From positions 62,001 to 126,000 of the forward strand of contig CANMSA010000002.1 of NCBI GenBank assembly GCA_947500385.1: 64,000 nucleotides of DNA, read 5' to 3'. Of this stretch, positions 8,523 through 17,671 are shown in pieces. The notes under the pieces are model-generated. The model was not told the origin of the DNA. It did no database searches and saw only the letters and a program-made list of their open reading frames with translations. The stretch is from an uncultured Flavobacteriaceae bacterium (GTDB lineage Bacteria > Bacteroidota > Bacteroidia > Flavobacteriales > Flavobacteriaceae). Every line of letters begins with the position of its first letter. Within the stretch, counting starts at the first letter, position 1. The position numbers were made by a program, and so were the translations under genes.

Positions 8523-9527
8523 TTATTTGAGCGCGTTGATCGCCTCTCTGATTTTTGCATCGAGTTCTTCGAAAAGCTCTGGGTTGTCTAACAAGAGATT
8601 TTTAACTCCGTCACGTCCCTGTCCTAATTTGGTGTCACCATAGCTGAACCATGAACCACTTTTTTTAATGATTTCATATTCCACGCCCAGATCAATGATT
8701 TCCCCAACTTTGGAAATACCTTCCCCATACATGATGTCAAATTCGGTAGTTCGAAAGGGAGGTGCTACTTTATTCTTGACTACCTTAACCCTTGTCTTAT
8801 TTCCCTGAACTCCGCCATCGGTATTTTTTATTTGGGTAGATCGGCGAATATCAAGACGAACCGATGCATAGAATTTCAATGCATTTCCACCGGTGGTCGT
8901 TTCAGGATTTCCAAACATTACGCCAATCTTCTCTCGAAGTTGATTGATAAAAATGACCGTACAATTTGTTTTACTGATCGAACCGGTCAATTTTCGGAGT
9001 GCTTGAGACATCAGCCTTGCATGTAGCCCCATTTTGGAATCACCCATTTCACCTTCGATTTCACTTTTCGGTGTCAAGGCGGCCACAGAATCGACTACTA
9101 CAATATCAATGGCGCCAGATCGTATGAGATTATCGGCTATTTCGAGCGCTTGTTCTCCATTATCGGGTTGCGAAATAATCAAGTTATCGATATCAACGCC
9201 CAATTTTTCGGCATAGAATCGGTCAAAGGCATGTTCGGCATCAATAAATGCTGCGATACCACCATTTTTTTGAGCTTCGGCAATGGCATGCAGGGTAAGC
9301 GTAGTTTTACCTGAAGACTCGGGCCCATAGATTTCGATTACCCTACCACGCGGATATCCGCCTACTCCCAAGGCAATATCAAGTCCCAAAGACCCGGAAG
9401 GTATCACATCTACCTCTTGGACCACACTATCCCCCATTTTCATGACGGCACCTTTGCCATAGGTCTTGTCCAATTTATCGAGGGTTAGCTTTAAGGCCTT
9501 TAATTTTGCTTCTTTTTCCGAACTCAT
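8523..9527 (-). CDS. recA: Recombinase A
   Basis: Forms the ATP-dependent filament for homologous recombination and DNA repair in the cytoplasm. 334 residues; Walker A is GPESSGKT (68-75), with FIDAEHAFD, the Walker B-type [14 protein letters not shown] and the L2-region segment [27 protein letters not shown] all visible. Monocistronic: divergent trhO lies 320 bp away. No LexA-type operator was recognised upstream, and no exact TAnnTTTG promoter; the closest match (TATTATTTG) has one base too many. Confidence 0.98.
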   Translation of the reverse strand: MSSEKEAKLKALKLTLDKLDKTYGKGAVMKMGDSVVQEVDVIPSGSLGLDIALGVGGYPRGRVIEIYGPESSGKTTLTLHAIAEAQKNGGIAAFIDAEHAFDRFYAEKLGVDIDNLIISQPDNGEQALEIADNLIRSGAIDIVVVDSVAALTPKSEIEGEMGDSKMGLHARLMSQALRKLTGSISKTNCTVIFINQLREKIGVMFGNPETTTGGNALKFYASVRLDIRRSTQIKNTDGGVQGNKTRVKVVKNKVAPPFRTTEFDIMYGEGISKVGEIIDLGVEYEIIKKSGSWFSYGDTKLGQGRDGVKNLLLDNPELFEELDAKIREAINALK

Positions 9528-9666
9528 TCTTGTAACTTTTTAGGCTCGCTAAATTAGTGTTTCTTTTTGCATAATTCAAATAATAAGACCAAAGCAACGA
9601 ATAGAAACGCAACCCTTTTGAAAATGATGCATCTATTCTAAAAAAGTACAAGTTATTGTGCTCTTT

Positions 9667-9685
9667 ACAGGCATGTTTTGCCTGT
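9667..9685 (+). other. Hairpin in the recA-trhO intergenic region
   Basis: A perfect 7-bp inverted repeat ACAGGCA / TGCCTGT with a 5-base loop, followed by GTTTTAAAA. Together with the strong hairpin 70 bp further on it suggests a structured transcript in this 320-bp gap, which has no convincing ORF. Confidence 0.4.
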
Positions 9686-9757
9686 GTTTTAAAATATTTG
9701 GTCATTTTCTTTCGGATTTTCAAAAGTGCTATGAAAAGGAAAATTGAAATGGCCCGC

Positions 9758-9791
9758 AAAAGGGTTTCGATGTATTTCGAGACCCTTTTTT
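9758..9791 (+). terminator. Strong hairpin-T terminator in the recA-trhO gap
   Basis: A 13-bp stem AAAAGGGTTTCGA / TCGAGACCCTTTT with one G-U wobble and a 6-base loop, followed on the plus strand by a T run to 9791. There is no gene upstream on this strand, so it may end an unannotated RNA. On the minus strand a shorter T run also follows the stem. Confidence 0.65.
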
Positions 9792-9796
9792 ATTTG

Positions 9797-9804
9797 TATC
9801 TTTG
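9797..9804 (+). promoter_or_regulatory. Candidate -7 element for trhO
   Basis: TATCTTTG matches TAnnTTTG exactly, 44 bp before the trhO start and just after the terminator. A TTTC lies at the -33 distance (18 bp upstream), a partial match. Confidence 0.45.
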
Positions 9805-9847
9805 CCATCCTTTTAGATTATTCGATAACTTAAACTATTGGTATAGC

Positions 9848-10879
9848 ATGCAACTGTACAATACCTTAAGTGCGAAGGAACGGGAAGCGCTTATCGAAGC
9901 CGCTGGCAAAGAGCGCCTTACCATTTCTTTTTATAACTACGCACATATCGGCAATACGTCGATTTTCAGAAATCACCTTTTTATACATTGGAATGAACTC
10001 GAAGTTCTTGGACGTATTTACATTGCCCATGAGGGAATCAACGCCCAATTGTCGGTCCCGGCGGAGAATTTTGAGCGTTTTAAGAAGCATTTGGACAGCA
10101 TTTCCTTTCTCGAAAATGTGCGTTTGAATGTCGCTATTGAACATGACAATAAATCGTTTTTGAAGCTAAAAGTAAAGGTTCGAAAGAAAATTGTCGCTGA
10201 CGGATTGAATGATGCTACCTTTGATGTGACCGATAAAGGTATACATGTGGGGGCCGAACAATTCAATACGCTCATTGAAGACCCTGATACCATTCTGGTA
10301 GATATGCGAAATCACTACGAAAGTGAAATAGGCCATTTTAAAAATGCCCGTACGCCCGATGTAGATACGTTTCGCGATTCCTTGGATATCATTGAAAAAG
10401 ACCTTGCGGCACACAAAGAAGACAAAAAGCTGGTCATGTATTGTACGGGAGGGATTCGTTGTGAAAAAGCAAGTGCCTATTACAAGCACAAGGGTTTTAA
10501 GCAGGTATATCAACTGGAAGGGGGAATCATAGAATATGCTCGGCAAGTTGCTCAAAACAATCTCGAGAACAAGTTTTTGGGCAAGAACTTTGTTTTTGAT
10601 CATCGACGTGGGGAGCGCATTTCCGAGGATGTAATTTCGCAATGCCATCAGTGTGGAAAACCATGTGATACGCATGAAAATTGTGCTAACGAAGCCTGTC
10701 ATCTACTTTTCATTCAATGTGAGGAATGCAAGGAAAAGATGAACAACTGTTGTTCCGATGCGTGTAAAGAAGTACATAGTTTGCCTTATGAAGAACAAAA
10801 AGCGTTGCGCAAAGGAAAAGGTGCAAGCAATAAAATTTTTAAGAAAGGGCGCTCTCCGGTATTGAAATTTAAAAAATAA
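9848..10879 (+). CDS. trhO: tRNA uridine(34) hydroxylase, rhodanese family (TrhO/YceA)
   Basis: TrhO hydroxylates uridine 34 in the anticodon of certain tRNAs using oxygen. 343 residues: N-terminal YceA domain with YNYAHIGNTSIF and IYIAHEGINAQLSVP (28-72), a rhodanese domain with active-site loop YCTGGIRCEKA (about 198-208; Cys199 and Cys205), and a C-terminal cysteine-rich tail (CHQCGKPC, CANEAC, CEECKEKMNNCC) typical of the long form. The frame stays open upstream to 9656, but the ATG at 9848 gives the family N-terminus and lies after the TAnnTTTG element. Confidence 0.93.
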   Translation: MQLYNTLSAKEREALIEAAGKERLTISFYNYAHIGNTSIFRNHLFIHWNELEVLGRIYIAHEGINAQLSVPAENFERFKKHLDSISFLENVRLNVAIEHDNKSFLKLKVKVRKKIVADGLNDATFDVTDKGIHVGAEQFNTLIEDPDTILVDMRNHYESEIGHFKNARTPDVDTFRDSLDIIEKDLAAHKEDKKLVMYCTGGIRCEKASAYYKHKGFKQVYQLEGGIIEYARQVAQNNLENKFLGKNFVFDHRRGERISEDVISQCHQCGKPCDTHENCANEACHLLFIQCEECKEKMNNCCSDACKEVHSLPYEEQKALRKGKGASNKIFKKGRSPVLKFKK

Positions 10880-11033
10880 ACATCTTTTTTACCGCTATTT
10901 TTTCAGCGGATCCCTATGGGATTCTTGAAAATTCTAAGCCGTTGTTTTTAAATGTTTTGTGTTCGTCCTGCAGTTCCCGACCGTACTTTTTTTGGCACTC
11001 TTGACGCGTCTTTCTTTCCATAACAAATTATAC

Positions 11034-11041
11034 TATCTTTG
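11034..11041 (+). promoter_or_regulatory. Candidate -7 element for ricT
   Basis: TATCTTTG matches TAnnTTTG 88 bp before the ricT start; TTTC (11011-11014) lies 19 bp upstream as a partial -33. The remaining 10880-11129 sequence shows nothing else clear. Confidence 0.4.
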
Positions 11042-11129
11042 ATATCAAGATTAGTATGAACCTTTTTTGGTAAATGTTGTTCGCCACGATTGTCTTCGAG
11101 GCCGATTTTACCAAACCAACATATAAAAT

Positions 11130-12374
11130 ATGGGTTGTAGCAGTTGTTCGACCGGTAAGGACGGACAACCACGTGGTTGCAAGAACAATGGTACTTGTGG
11201 CACAGATGGTTGTAATAAATTAACTGTTTTTGATTGGCTTGCGAATATGTCGCTTCCAAATGGTGAGAGCGCCTTTGACTGTGTTGAAGTGCGTTTCAAG
11301 AACAGCCGAAAAGAATTCTTCAGAAATACAGAAAAACTTTCTTTGTCCATTGGCGACGTGGTCGCCACCCAGGCGCAATCTGGCCATGACATTGGTATGG
11401 TGACCTTGGTGGGAGAACTTGTGAAGGTACAGATGAAACGTAAAAAGGTCGACTTCAAAGACGAAGGCGTTTCAAAGGTATATCGCAAAGCCTCCCAGAG
11501 CGACATCGACAAATGGCAAAAATGTAGAAATCGGGAGGAAGAGATCAAGAAACGAGCTCGAGAAATGGCCATCATCTTGAATCTTCAGATGAAAATTTCG
11601 GATGTTGAATTTCAAGGAGATGGTTCGAAAGCGACTTTTTACTACACTGCTGAAGACCGTGTTGATTTTAGGCAGTTGATCAAAGACATGGCGAAAGCTT
11701 TTTCTATCCGAATAGAAATGCGGCAAATAGGCTATCGCCAAGAGGCACAGCGCTTAGGAGGAATTGGTTCTTGTGGCCGTGAATTATGCTGTTCTACTTG
11801 GTTGTCAGATTTTAGATCCGTAAGTACTTCTGCGGCGCGGTACCAACAACTGTCTTTAAATCCTCAAAAATTGGCGGGGCAGTGCGGCAAATTAAAATGC
11901 TGTTTAAACTATGAACTCGATACCTATTTAGAGGCCTTAAAGGATTTTCCTTCCCAAGACACTAAATTGTATACCGAAAAAGGGCTGGCTTTTTGTCAAA
12001 AGACCGATATTTTCAAGGCAACGCTTTGGTTCTCTTACAAAGACGATCCCGCTAACTGGCACACCCTTTCCAAGGAACAGGTACAAGAGATTTTAGAGAA
12101 GAATAAAAAGAAGGAAAAAGTTACCAGTCTCGAAGAATATGCGGTCGATAATATCGTTATTGATGAAAAGGTGGTGTTCGAGAATGTGGTAGGTCAGGAT
12201 AGCCTTACCCGATTCGATAAACCCAAACGCAGTCGCAATAGTAAGAACCGAAACAAGAATCGCAACCGCAACCGAAATAGGAATAAAAGTAAAAAGGGAG
12301 GAGGCAACACCAAGGCCCGAAACAACAATAACCGAAACAATAACAACAAAAAAAGACAGCCTAAAAATGCGTAA
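11130..12374 (+). CDS. ricT: PSP1-domain protein, RicT/YaaT-like
   Basis: 414 residues. The N-terminus has five cysteines in 28 residues (MGCSSC, GCK, CGTDGC). The PSP1 core follows, with CGRELCCSTWLSDF and CGKLKCCLNYE, cysteines that in Bacillus RicT take part in an iron-sulphur complex with RicA and RicF. The last 45 residues are almost only Asn, Lys and Arg (repeated RN/KN), probably disordered and nucleic-acid binding. In Flavobacteriia this gene is commonly next to gldH, as here (8-bp overlap). What the complex does outside Firmicutes is not known. Confidence 0.88.
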   Translation: MGCSSCSTGKDGQPRGCKNNGTCGTDGCNKLTVFDWLANMSLPNGESAFDCVEVRFKNSRKEFFRNTEKLSLSIGDVVATQAQSGHDIGMVTLVGELVKVQMKRKKVDFKDEGVSKVYRKASQSDIDKWQKCRNREEEIKKRAREMAIILNLQMKISDVEFQGDGSKATFYYTAEDRVDFRQLIKDMAKAFSIRIEMRQIGYRQEAQRLGGIGSCGRELCCSTWLSDFRSVSTSAARYQQLSLNPQKLAGQCGKLKCCLNYELDTYLEALKDFPSQDTKLYTEKGLAFCQKTDIFKATLWFSYKDDPANWHTLSKEQVQEILEKNKKKEKVTSLEEYAVDNIVIDEKVVFENVVGQDSLTRFDKPKRSRNSKNRNKNRNRNRNRNKSKKGGGNTKARNNNNRNNNNKKRQPKNA

Positions 12375-12846
12375 TATTTTGTTCGCACTGATCTTGGGGT
12401 TTTCGATCATCTCCTGTGACACGGCACTGGTCAAATCAAGTTACATAGCGATCGATGGGGCCAGTTGGGAGAAAGATTCGATACTAGAATTTACTTTTTC
12501 CGAGTTAGATTCGTTGGTTTCCCACAATGTTTTTATCAACGTGCGAAACGACAACACCTTTCCGTATAACAATCTATTCCTGATCGCCGAGTTGAGTGCT
12601 CCAGATGGGGTGGTAGTAAAAGATACCTTGGAGTATGCGATGGCCGAACCCGATGGCACTTGGCTTGGAAAAGGATATGGGAGTATTAAAGAAAATAAAT
12701 TATGGTATAAGGAAGACATCGTTTTTCCGGAAACGGGCGTATATACATTGCGTATTTCCCATGCCATGCGTAAGAACGGGAACGTTGACGGAGTGGCACT
12801 TTTAGAAGGAATCACCGATGTAGGTTTCGAAATTGTAAAAAAGTAA
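12367..12846 (+). CDS. gldH: Gliding motility lipoprotein GldH
   Basis: 159 residues; signal peptide with lipobox FSIISC (Cys17), then the GldH domain (VKSSYIAIDGASWEKDS near the start, TLRISHAMR near the end). GldH is needed for gliding in Flavobacterium johnsoniae and is thought to support the Gld/T9SS machinery in the cell envelope. Overlaps the end of ricT by 8 bp and is followed 9 bp later by the penicillin-binding protein, so the three genes are likely cotranscribed. Confidence 0.92.
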   Translation: MRNILFALILGFSIISCDTALVKSSYIAIDGASWEKDSILEFTFSELDSLVSHNVFINVRNDNTFPYNNLFLIAELSAPDGVVVKDTLEYAMAEPDGTWLGKGYGSIKENKLWYKEDIVFPETGVYTLRISHAMRKNGNVDGVALLEGITDVGFEIVKK

Positions 12847-12855
12847 GGCAGTATT

Positions 12856-15195
12856 ATGGCAAAGAAGGCGGTCAAGAAAAAAGCAATACCGGGCTTTGGA
12901 AAATTTGTTAAGTGGTTTTGGATTTTGTTTTCGACAGGGGTACTTTGTGGTGCGTTGCTATTTTGGCTGGCTTCCCTAGGTGCTTTTGGAGAGATGCCTA
13001 CCTTCGAAAGGCTTGAAAATCCGCAAACGAATCTGGCCACCGAGATCATTTCCGCTGATGGAAAAACCTTGGGAAAATTCTATTTGGATGACAATAGAAC
13101 CCCTGTTGCCTACGAAGACCTTCCACAGAGTTTGATAGATGCTTTGGTGGCCACAGAAGATGCCAGATACTATGACCATTCCGGCGTGGATGCGCGTGGT
13201 ACCCTGCGAGCCTTTGCTTTTTTAGGGAAAAAGGGCGGGGCCAGTACTATTTCCCAACAGTTGGCAAGACAATTGTTTGTTGGAAAAGCTGCGAAGGGAT
13301 GGCGTAGGTATACGCAAAAATTTAAAGAGTGGGTCATCGCCACGCGTTTGGAACGAAGCTATACCAAGGAAGAGATTATAGCCATGTATCTGAACATCTA
13401 CGACTTTAATTACAATGCAGATGGAATACGGTCTGCGGCAAAAATTTATTTCGGAAAGGAACCCATGGAACTTAGGGTCGAAGAATCGGCCATGTTGGTG
13501 GGAATGCTGAAGAATTCCTCGCTATTTAACCCGCGCCGCCGTGAAGAAAAAGTTTTCAATCGCCGTAATACGGTCTTAGACCAGATGGCCAAGTACGGCT
13601 ATCTGTCTGAAACGGATAGAGATTCGTTACAGGCATTGGAGTTAAACTTAAACTTTAGCCCTGAATCCCACAAAGAAGGCTTGGCGACCTACTTTCGAAT
13701 GTATGTACAGGGTTTTATGAACGATTGGATCGAAAAAAACCCAAAACCCGCCTTGGAAGGGGAGCGTGATAAGTGGAATATTTACCTTGATGGTCTTAAG
13801 ATCTATACCACGGTCGACTCCCGTATGCAAAAGAACGCAGAAGATGCGGTAACAGCACATATGAAGAAATTACAGGCCGAGTTCTTTCATCAAAATACGC
13901 CCGATCGCAATAAAACGGCTCCTTTCCTTGACTTGGAGCAGAGCCAGATCAATTCGATCATGCGAAGGGCCATGAAAAACTCCGACCGTTGGCGTTCCAT
14001 GAAAAGAGCTGGAAAGTCGGAAGAAGAAATCGAAGCTTCGTTCAAAGTCAAAACGGATATGACCGTGTTCGATTGGAACAGCGATTCCCAAGAGAAAGAC
14101 ACGATTATGACCCCTATGGATTCCATTCGGTATTATAAGACTTTCTTGCGTACTGGTATGCTCTCCATGGAGCCGCAAACGGGTCATGTAAAAGCGTGGG
14201 TCGGTGGCGTTGATTACAAACACTTTCAATATGACAATGTAAAACAAGGAAGACGACAGGTAGGGTCTACTTTTAAACCGTTTGTATATGCAGCCGCCAT
14301 TGATCAACTTCGGCGTTCTCCCTGTGATTCCTTACCAGATACGCAATACTGCATCGAGGCTGAAAAACACGGAAACCCTGAACCCTGGTGCCCCAAGAAT
14401 TCGGATGGTAAATACTCCGGAAAAAACTATACCCTTAAAAGAGCCTTGGCCAATTCGGTGAATACGGTCACCGCCCAATTGATCGACCAGGTAGGTCCAA
14501 AATCAGTTGTGTCCATCGTACGTAATTTAGGATTTAAAGGAGATATTCCGGAGGTACCCTCCATTGCGCTGGGTACGCTTGATTCAAATCTTTATGAGAT
14601 GGTCGGGGCCTATGGTACTTTTGCCAACCAAGGGGTTTTTGTGAGACCGGTAATGGTGACCCGAATCGAAGATAAAAACGGAACGGTACTTTTTGAGTAT
14701 GTGCCACAAACCAAGGACGTACTCAGCAAGGATGTAGCCTATGCCATGGTCGATTTGATGAAAGGAGTTACCGAAGGGGGTTCTGGGACCCGACTGCGAC
14801 ATGCATATCAAAAAAATACTACGGTATACAAGGAAATCATCACCGGCTATCCCTATGAGTTGAAAAACCCCATTGCCGGAAAAACGGGGACCACCCAAAA
14901 CCAAAGTGATGGATGGTTTATGGGCATGGTACCCAATTTGGTCACCGGCGTTTGGGTCGGCGGCGATAACCGTTCTGTGCGCTTTAAGAGTATTACCTAC
15001 GGTCAAGGAGCCGCTATGGCCTTGCCCATTTGGGGACTTTATATGAAGGAGAATTACAAGAACGAGGACTTGGGCATTTCCAAAGGAAGCTTTACAAAAC
15101 CGAGTAATTTGTCGATCAAAGTAGATTGTGCCAAAATTTTGGAGCAGATGCAGCAAGAAGATACGGAAGACGATTTGGAAGATATCGGTATTTAG
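12856..15195 (+). CDS. Class A penicillin-binding protein 1A
   Basis: Bifunctional peptidoglycan glycosyltransferase/transpeptidase of 779 residues. A short basic cytoplasmic tail precedes one transmembrane helix (about 17-40). The GT51 domain has EDARYYDHSGVD (about 97) and GGASTISQQLARQLF; the transpeptidase has SxxK as STFKPF (near 472), an SVN motif in NSVNTVTAQ, and KTGTTQN (near 676). All catalytic motifs are intact. Third gene in the ricT-gldH operon, an arrangement common in flavobacteria. Confidence 0.95.
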   Translation: MAKKAVKKKAIPGFGKFVKWFWILFSTGVLCGALLFWLASLGAFGEMPTFERLENPQTNLATEIISADGKTLGKFYLDDNRTPVAYEDLPQSLIDALVATEDARYYDHSGVDARGTLRAFAFLGKKGGASTISQQLARQLFVGKAAKGWRRYTQKFKEWVIATRLERSYTKEEIIAMYLNIYDFNYNADGIRSAAKIYFGKEPMELRVEESAMLVGMLKNSSLFNPRRREEKVFNRRNTVLDQMAKYGYLSETDRDSLQALELNLNFSPESHKEGLATYFRMYVQGFMNDWIEKNPKPALEGERDKWNIYLDGLKIYTTVDSRMQKNAEDAVTAHMKKLQAEFFHQNTPDRNKTAPFLDLEQSQINSIMRRAMKNSDRWRSMKRAGKSEEEIEASFKVKTDMTVFDWNSDSQEKDTIMTPMDSIRYYKTFLRTGMLSMEPQTGHVKAWVGGVDYKHFQYDNVKQGRRQVGSTFKPFVYAAAIDQLRRSPCDSLPDTQYCIEAEKHGNPEPWCPKNSDGKYSGKNYTLKRALANSVNTVTAQLIDQVGPKSVVSIVRNLGFKGDIPEVPSIALGTLDSNLYEMVGAYGTFANQGVFVRPVMVTRIEDKNGTVLFEYVPQTKDVLSKDVAYAMVDLMKGVTEGGSGTRLRHAYQKNTTVYKEIITGYPYELKNPIAGKTGTTQNQSDGWFMGMVPNLVTGVWVGGDNRSVRFKSITYGQGAAMALPIWGLYMKENYKNEDLGISKGSFTKPSNLSIKVDCAKILEQMQQEDTEDDLEDIGI

Positions 15196-15241
15196 ACAAA
15201 ACACACTGAGCGTGTCACGTTCAACTACTAATCAATAAATA

Positions 15242-15943
15242 ATGATTCGCAAAACAGTACGTAACGTACAAGAGGCCCTGGATGGGGTAACAGATGGTAT
15301 GACGCTGATGTTGGGGGGCTTTGGACTCTGTGGAATCCCTGAAAATGCGATAACCGAATTGGTGCGCTTAGGGGTAAAAGACCTTTGCTGCATATCGAAC
15401 AATGCCGGAGTAGATGATTTTGGCCTCGGCTTATTGTTACAGCAACGCCAAGTTCAAAAAATGATTTCATCCTATGTAGGGGAGAACGATGAGTTTGAAC
15501 GACAAATGTTGAGCGGGGAGCTAGCGGTAGAACTAACGCCACAAGGTACCTTGGCCGAGAAATGCCGGGCCGCCCAAGCAGGGTTCCCAGCTTTTTATAC
15601 ACCGGCCGGCTACGGGACCGAAGTGGCTGAAGGGAAAGAAACCCGGGAGTTTAACGGGAAAATGTACGTTTTGGAGGAAGCCTTTCAGGCAGATTATTCC
15701 TTTGTAAAAGCTTGGAAAGGTGACGAAGCGGGAAATTTGGTCTTTAAAGGAACTGCTAGAAACTTTAATCCTTGCATGTGCGGGGCCGCGAAGATTACCG
15801 TTGCCGAAGTAGAGGAACTTTTACCAGCAGGGGCGTTGGATCCGAACGAAATTCATGTGCCAGGTATTTTTATACAGCGCATCTTTCAAGGGATAGACTA
15901 CGAGAAGCGCATTGAACAACGAACAGTGCGGCAGCGCACTTAA
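15242..15943 (+). CDS. 3-oxoacid CoA-transferase subunit A
   Basis: 233 residues, alpha subunit of a succinyl-CoA:3-ketoacid CoA-transferase type enzyme that activates acetoacetate or similar oxoacids. The glycine-rich motif [10 protein letters not shown] (about 21-30) and [18 protein letters not shown] are typical. It lies 39 bp upstream of the beta subunit. It starts 46 bp after the PBP1A stop with no clear terminator between them. Confidence 0.93.
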   Translation: MIRKTVRNVQEALDGVTDGMTLMLGGFGLCGIPENAITELVRLGVKDLCCISNNAGVDDFGLGLLLQQRQVQKMISSYVGENDEFERQMLSGELAVELTPQGTLAEKCRAAQAGFPAFYTPAGYGTEVAEGKETREFNGKMYVLEEAFQADYSFVKAWKGDEAGNLVFKGTARNFNPCMCGAAKITVAEVEELLPAGALDPNEIHVPGIFIQRIFQGIDYEKRIEQRTVRQRT

Positions 15944-15982
15944 TATACCCATTGAAAAGAAACATCCTGATAAGAATTCAAT

Positions 15983-16636
15983 ATGTTGAACAAAGAGGGC
16001 ATCGCCAAGCGAATCGCAAAAGAAGTACAAGATGGCTATTATGTAAATTTAGGGATTGGTATTCCTACCTTGGTAGCCAATTTTGTGCGTGAAGATATCA
16101 GCGTTGAATTTCAAAGCGAAAATGGCGTGTTGGGGATGGGGCCCTTCCCTTTTGAAGGTGAGGAAGATGCCGATATAATCAACGCGGGGAAGCAAACCAT
16201 TACAACCATGCCAGGAGCTTCTTTTTTTGATTCTGCTACTAGTTTTGGGATGATTCGCGGCAAGCACGTAGACCTCACTATCCTAGGGGCTATGGAAGTT
16301 GCCGAGAACGGTGACATTGCCAATTGGAAAATTCCTGGAAAGATGGTGAAAGGTATGGGCGGTGCCATGGATCTGGTCGCATCCGCAGAGAATATCATCG
16401 TGGCCATGATGCATACCAATAGGGCAGGAGCTTCCAAACTACTAAAAAAATGTAGCCTACCGCTTACAGGAGTAGGTTGTGTTAAGAAGATAGTCACAAA
16501 TTTAGCGGTGCTCGAGGTAACCAAAGACGGCTTCTTGTTACTAGAGCGGGCACCGGGAATCACCGTTGCCGAAATAGAAAATGCGACGGAAGGGACACTC
16601 ATCGTACCGGGATCCATTCCCGAAATGAGCCTGTAG
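15983..16636 (+). CDS. 3-oxoacid CoA-transferase subunit B
   Basis: 217 residues, beta subunit with the catalytic glutamate in SENGVLGMGP (about 46-55), GIGIPTLVANF before it and the MKGMGGAMDLV-type motif (VKGMGGAMDLVASA). Full length and intact. Forms the enzyme with the gene before it. The substrate (acetoacetate versus 3-oxoadipate) cannot be told from the sequence alone. Confidence 0.93.
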   Translation: MLNKEGIAKRIAKEVQDGYYVNLGIGIPTLVANFVREDISVEFQSENGVLGMGPFPFEGEEDADIINAGKQTITTMPGASFFDSATSFGMIRGKHVDLTILGAMEVAENGDIANWKIPGKMVKGMGGAMDLVASAENIIVAMMHTNRAGASKLLKKCSLPLTGVGCVKKIVTNLAVLEVTKDGFLLLERAPGITVAEIENATEGTLIVPGSIPEMSL

Positions 16637-16794
16637 ACGATTGGTTTTTTTCAGTTATCCACGCTTTAAGCTGTTCTGTGCCATTTATCGGTGTAGTTCG
16701 TCGAATAAATGCTCTTTTTATATACCAAACAACAGTTTAACGGAGCTTCACAACAATAATTAGGCGTTAAACGGCGTTCTGAAGTACTTTTACA

Positions 16795-16827
16795 TTGTAT
16801 TAAAAGACAGCCCAAGTCTAATCTTTG
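16795..16827 (+). promoter_or_regulatory. Candidate promoter of the 35-residue ORF
   Basis: TTG (16795-16797), 21-bp spacer, then TAATCTTTG (16819-16827). The -7 has one extra base compared with TAnnTTTG, but spacing and position, 13 bp before the ATG, fit. Confidence 0.45.
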
Positions 16828-16840
16828 AAACCCACTTATT

Positions 16841-16948
16841 ATGGAAGCCCATTTGAATCACGCCCCCACACAAGAAGAAATCCAAGTGTATAAAAATGAT
16901 TTCTTTAGCGGCATAGTAATGCTGATGCGAAAACTATTTATGTTATAA
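16841..16948 (+). CDS. Small ORF, 35 residues, own promoter and terminator
   Basis: The peptide begins MEAHLNHAPTQEEIQVYKN and ends FFSGIVMLMRKLFML, so it has a polar half and a hydrophobic/basic C-terminal half that could insert in or lie on a membrane. It sits in a 471-bp gap between the CoA-transferase and GNAT genes, with a promoter-like sequence 13 bp before it and a strong intrinsic terminator 23 bp after. I do not recognise it. It could be a real microprotein, or the transcript may be a small RNA and the ORF accidental. Confidence 0.5.
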   Translation: MEAHLNHAPTQEEIQVYKNDFFSGIVMLMRKLFML

Positions 16949-16970
16949 ACCGGATTTTTGGTAAAAATGT

Positions 16971-17005
16971 AAAGGAGCACCATCCCAAAGGCAGCTCCTT
17001 TTTTT
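16971..17005 (+). terminator. Strong intrinsic terminator after the 35-residue ORF
   Basis: Stem AAAGGAGC / GCTCCTTT (16971-16978 and 16994-17001), 15-base loop, then a run of T to 17005. Plus-strand orientation. The gap from here to 17107 has no other clear element. Confidence 0.85.
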
Positions 17006-17107
17006 ATGTCTTTTTTTTGAGACAGTTTGTCCAAACGATGGTTTAGAAGTTAAATTTCATTTGCCGGCAACCGCTATAAGGAGTATTTTTAGGGACTATT
17101 CAACACT

Positions 17108-17623
17108 ATGTCACTTCGTATACAACAATGTACTTTAGCATCACTAGAGGAACTCGTAGCCCTTTCAAAGAATACATTTTCCGATGCTTTTGAGCATTTA
17201 AATAACCCTGAAGACTACAAAGCCTATGTTGAAAAAGTTTTTACGACCGCTGCGATCAAAAACGAACTGAAAACAAAGCATACCGCCTTTTATTTTGTGT
17301 ATCAAGACAAGGACCTTGCCGGTTATTTTAAACTGAATCAATTTGATGCGCAAACCAATTTAAATGGAGCTGATTCTATGCAATTGGAACGTATTTATGT
17401 GCTTAGTTCTTTTCAGGGACAACAAATAGGTCAATGGATGCTATCTCAAGCAAAAGGCATAGCACTTGCTGCCGAGAAACAGTTTTTATGGTTGGGTGTA
17501 TGGCAGGAGAATACAAATGCCATCCGTTTTTACCAAAAACACGGTTTTAAAAAGTTTGTAACACACCCGTACTATATTGGAAACGATAAACAGACCGATT
17601 GGTTGATGCGTTGTGAGCTATAA
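17108..17623 (+). CDS. GNAT family N-acetyltransferase
   Basis: 171 residues. The acetyl-CoA binding core is visible as LERIYVLSSFQGQQIGQWML (motif A, around 97-116), followed by LGVWQENTNAIRFYQKHGF (motif B). This last motif is common in the spermidine/RimI-like branch, but the substrate cannot be assigned. Followed at once by a bidirectional terminator that overlaps its stop codon. Confidence 0.9.
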   Translation: MSLRIQQCTLASLEELVALSKNTFSDAFEHLNNPEDYKAYVEKVFTTAAIKNELKTKHTAFYFVYQDKDLAGYFKLNQFDAQTNLNGADSMQLERIYVLSSFQGQQIGQWMLSQAKGIALAAEKQFLWLGVWQENTNAIRFYQKHGFKKFVTHPYYIGNDKQTDWLMRCEL

Positions 17624-17654
17624 AAAGCCCTGACTTGAATAGTCGGGGCTTTTT
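17622..17654. terminator. Bidirectional terminator between GNAT and beta-helix genes
   Basis: 14-bp stem AAAAAGCCCTGACT / AGTCGGGGCTTTTT with one G-U wobble and a 5-base loop between convergent genes; T runs on both strands. Confidence 0.88.
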
Positions 17655-17671
17655 GTTCCTAAGACTGTTTT

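Noticed and set aside
10166-10702. 178-codon minus-strand ORF within trhO
   Set aside because: Lies fully inside the intact, well-recognised trhO gene and has no family features.
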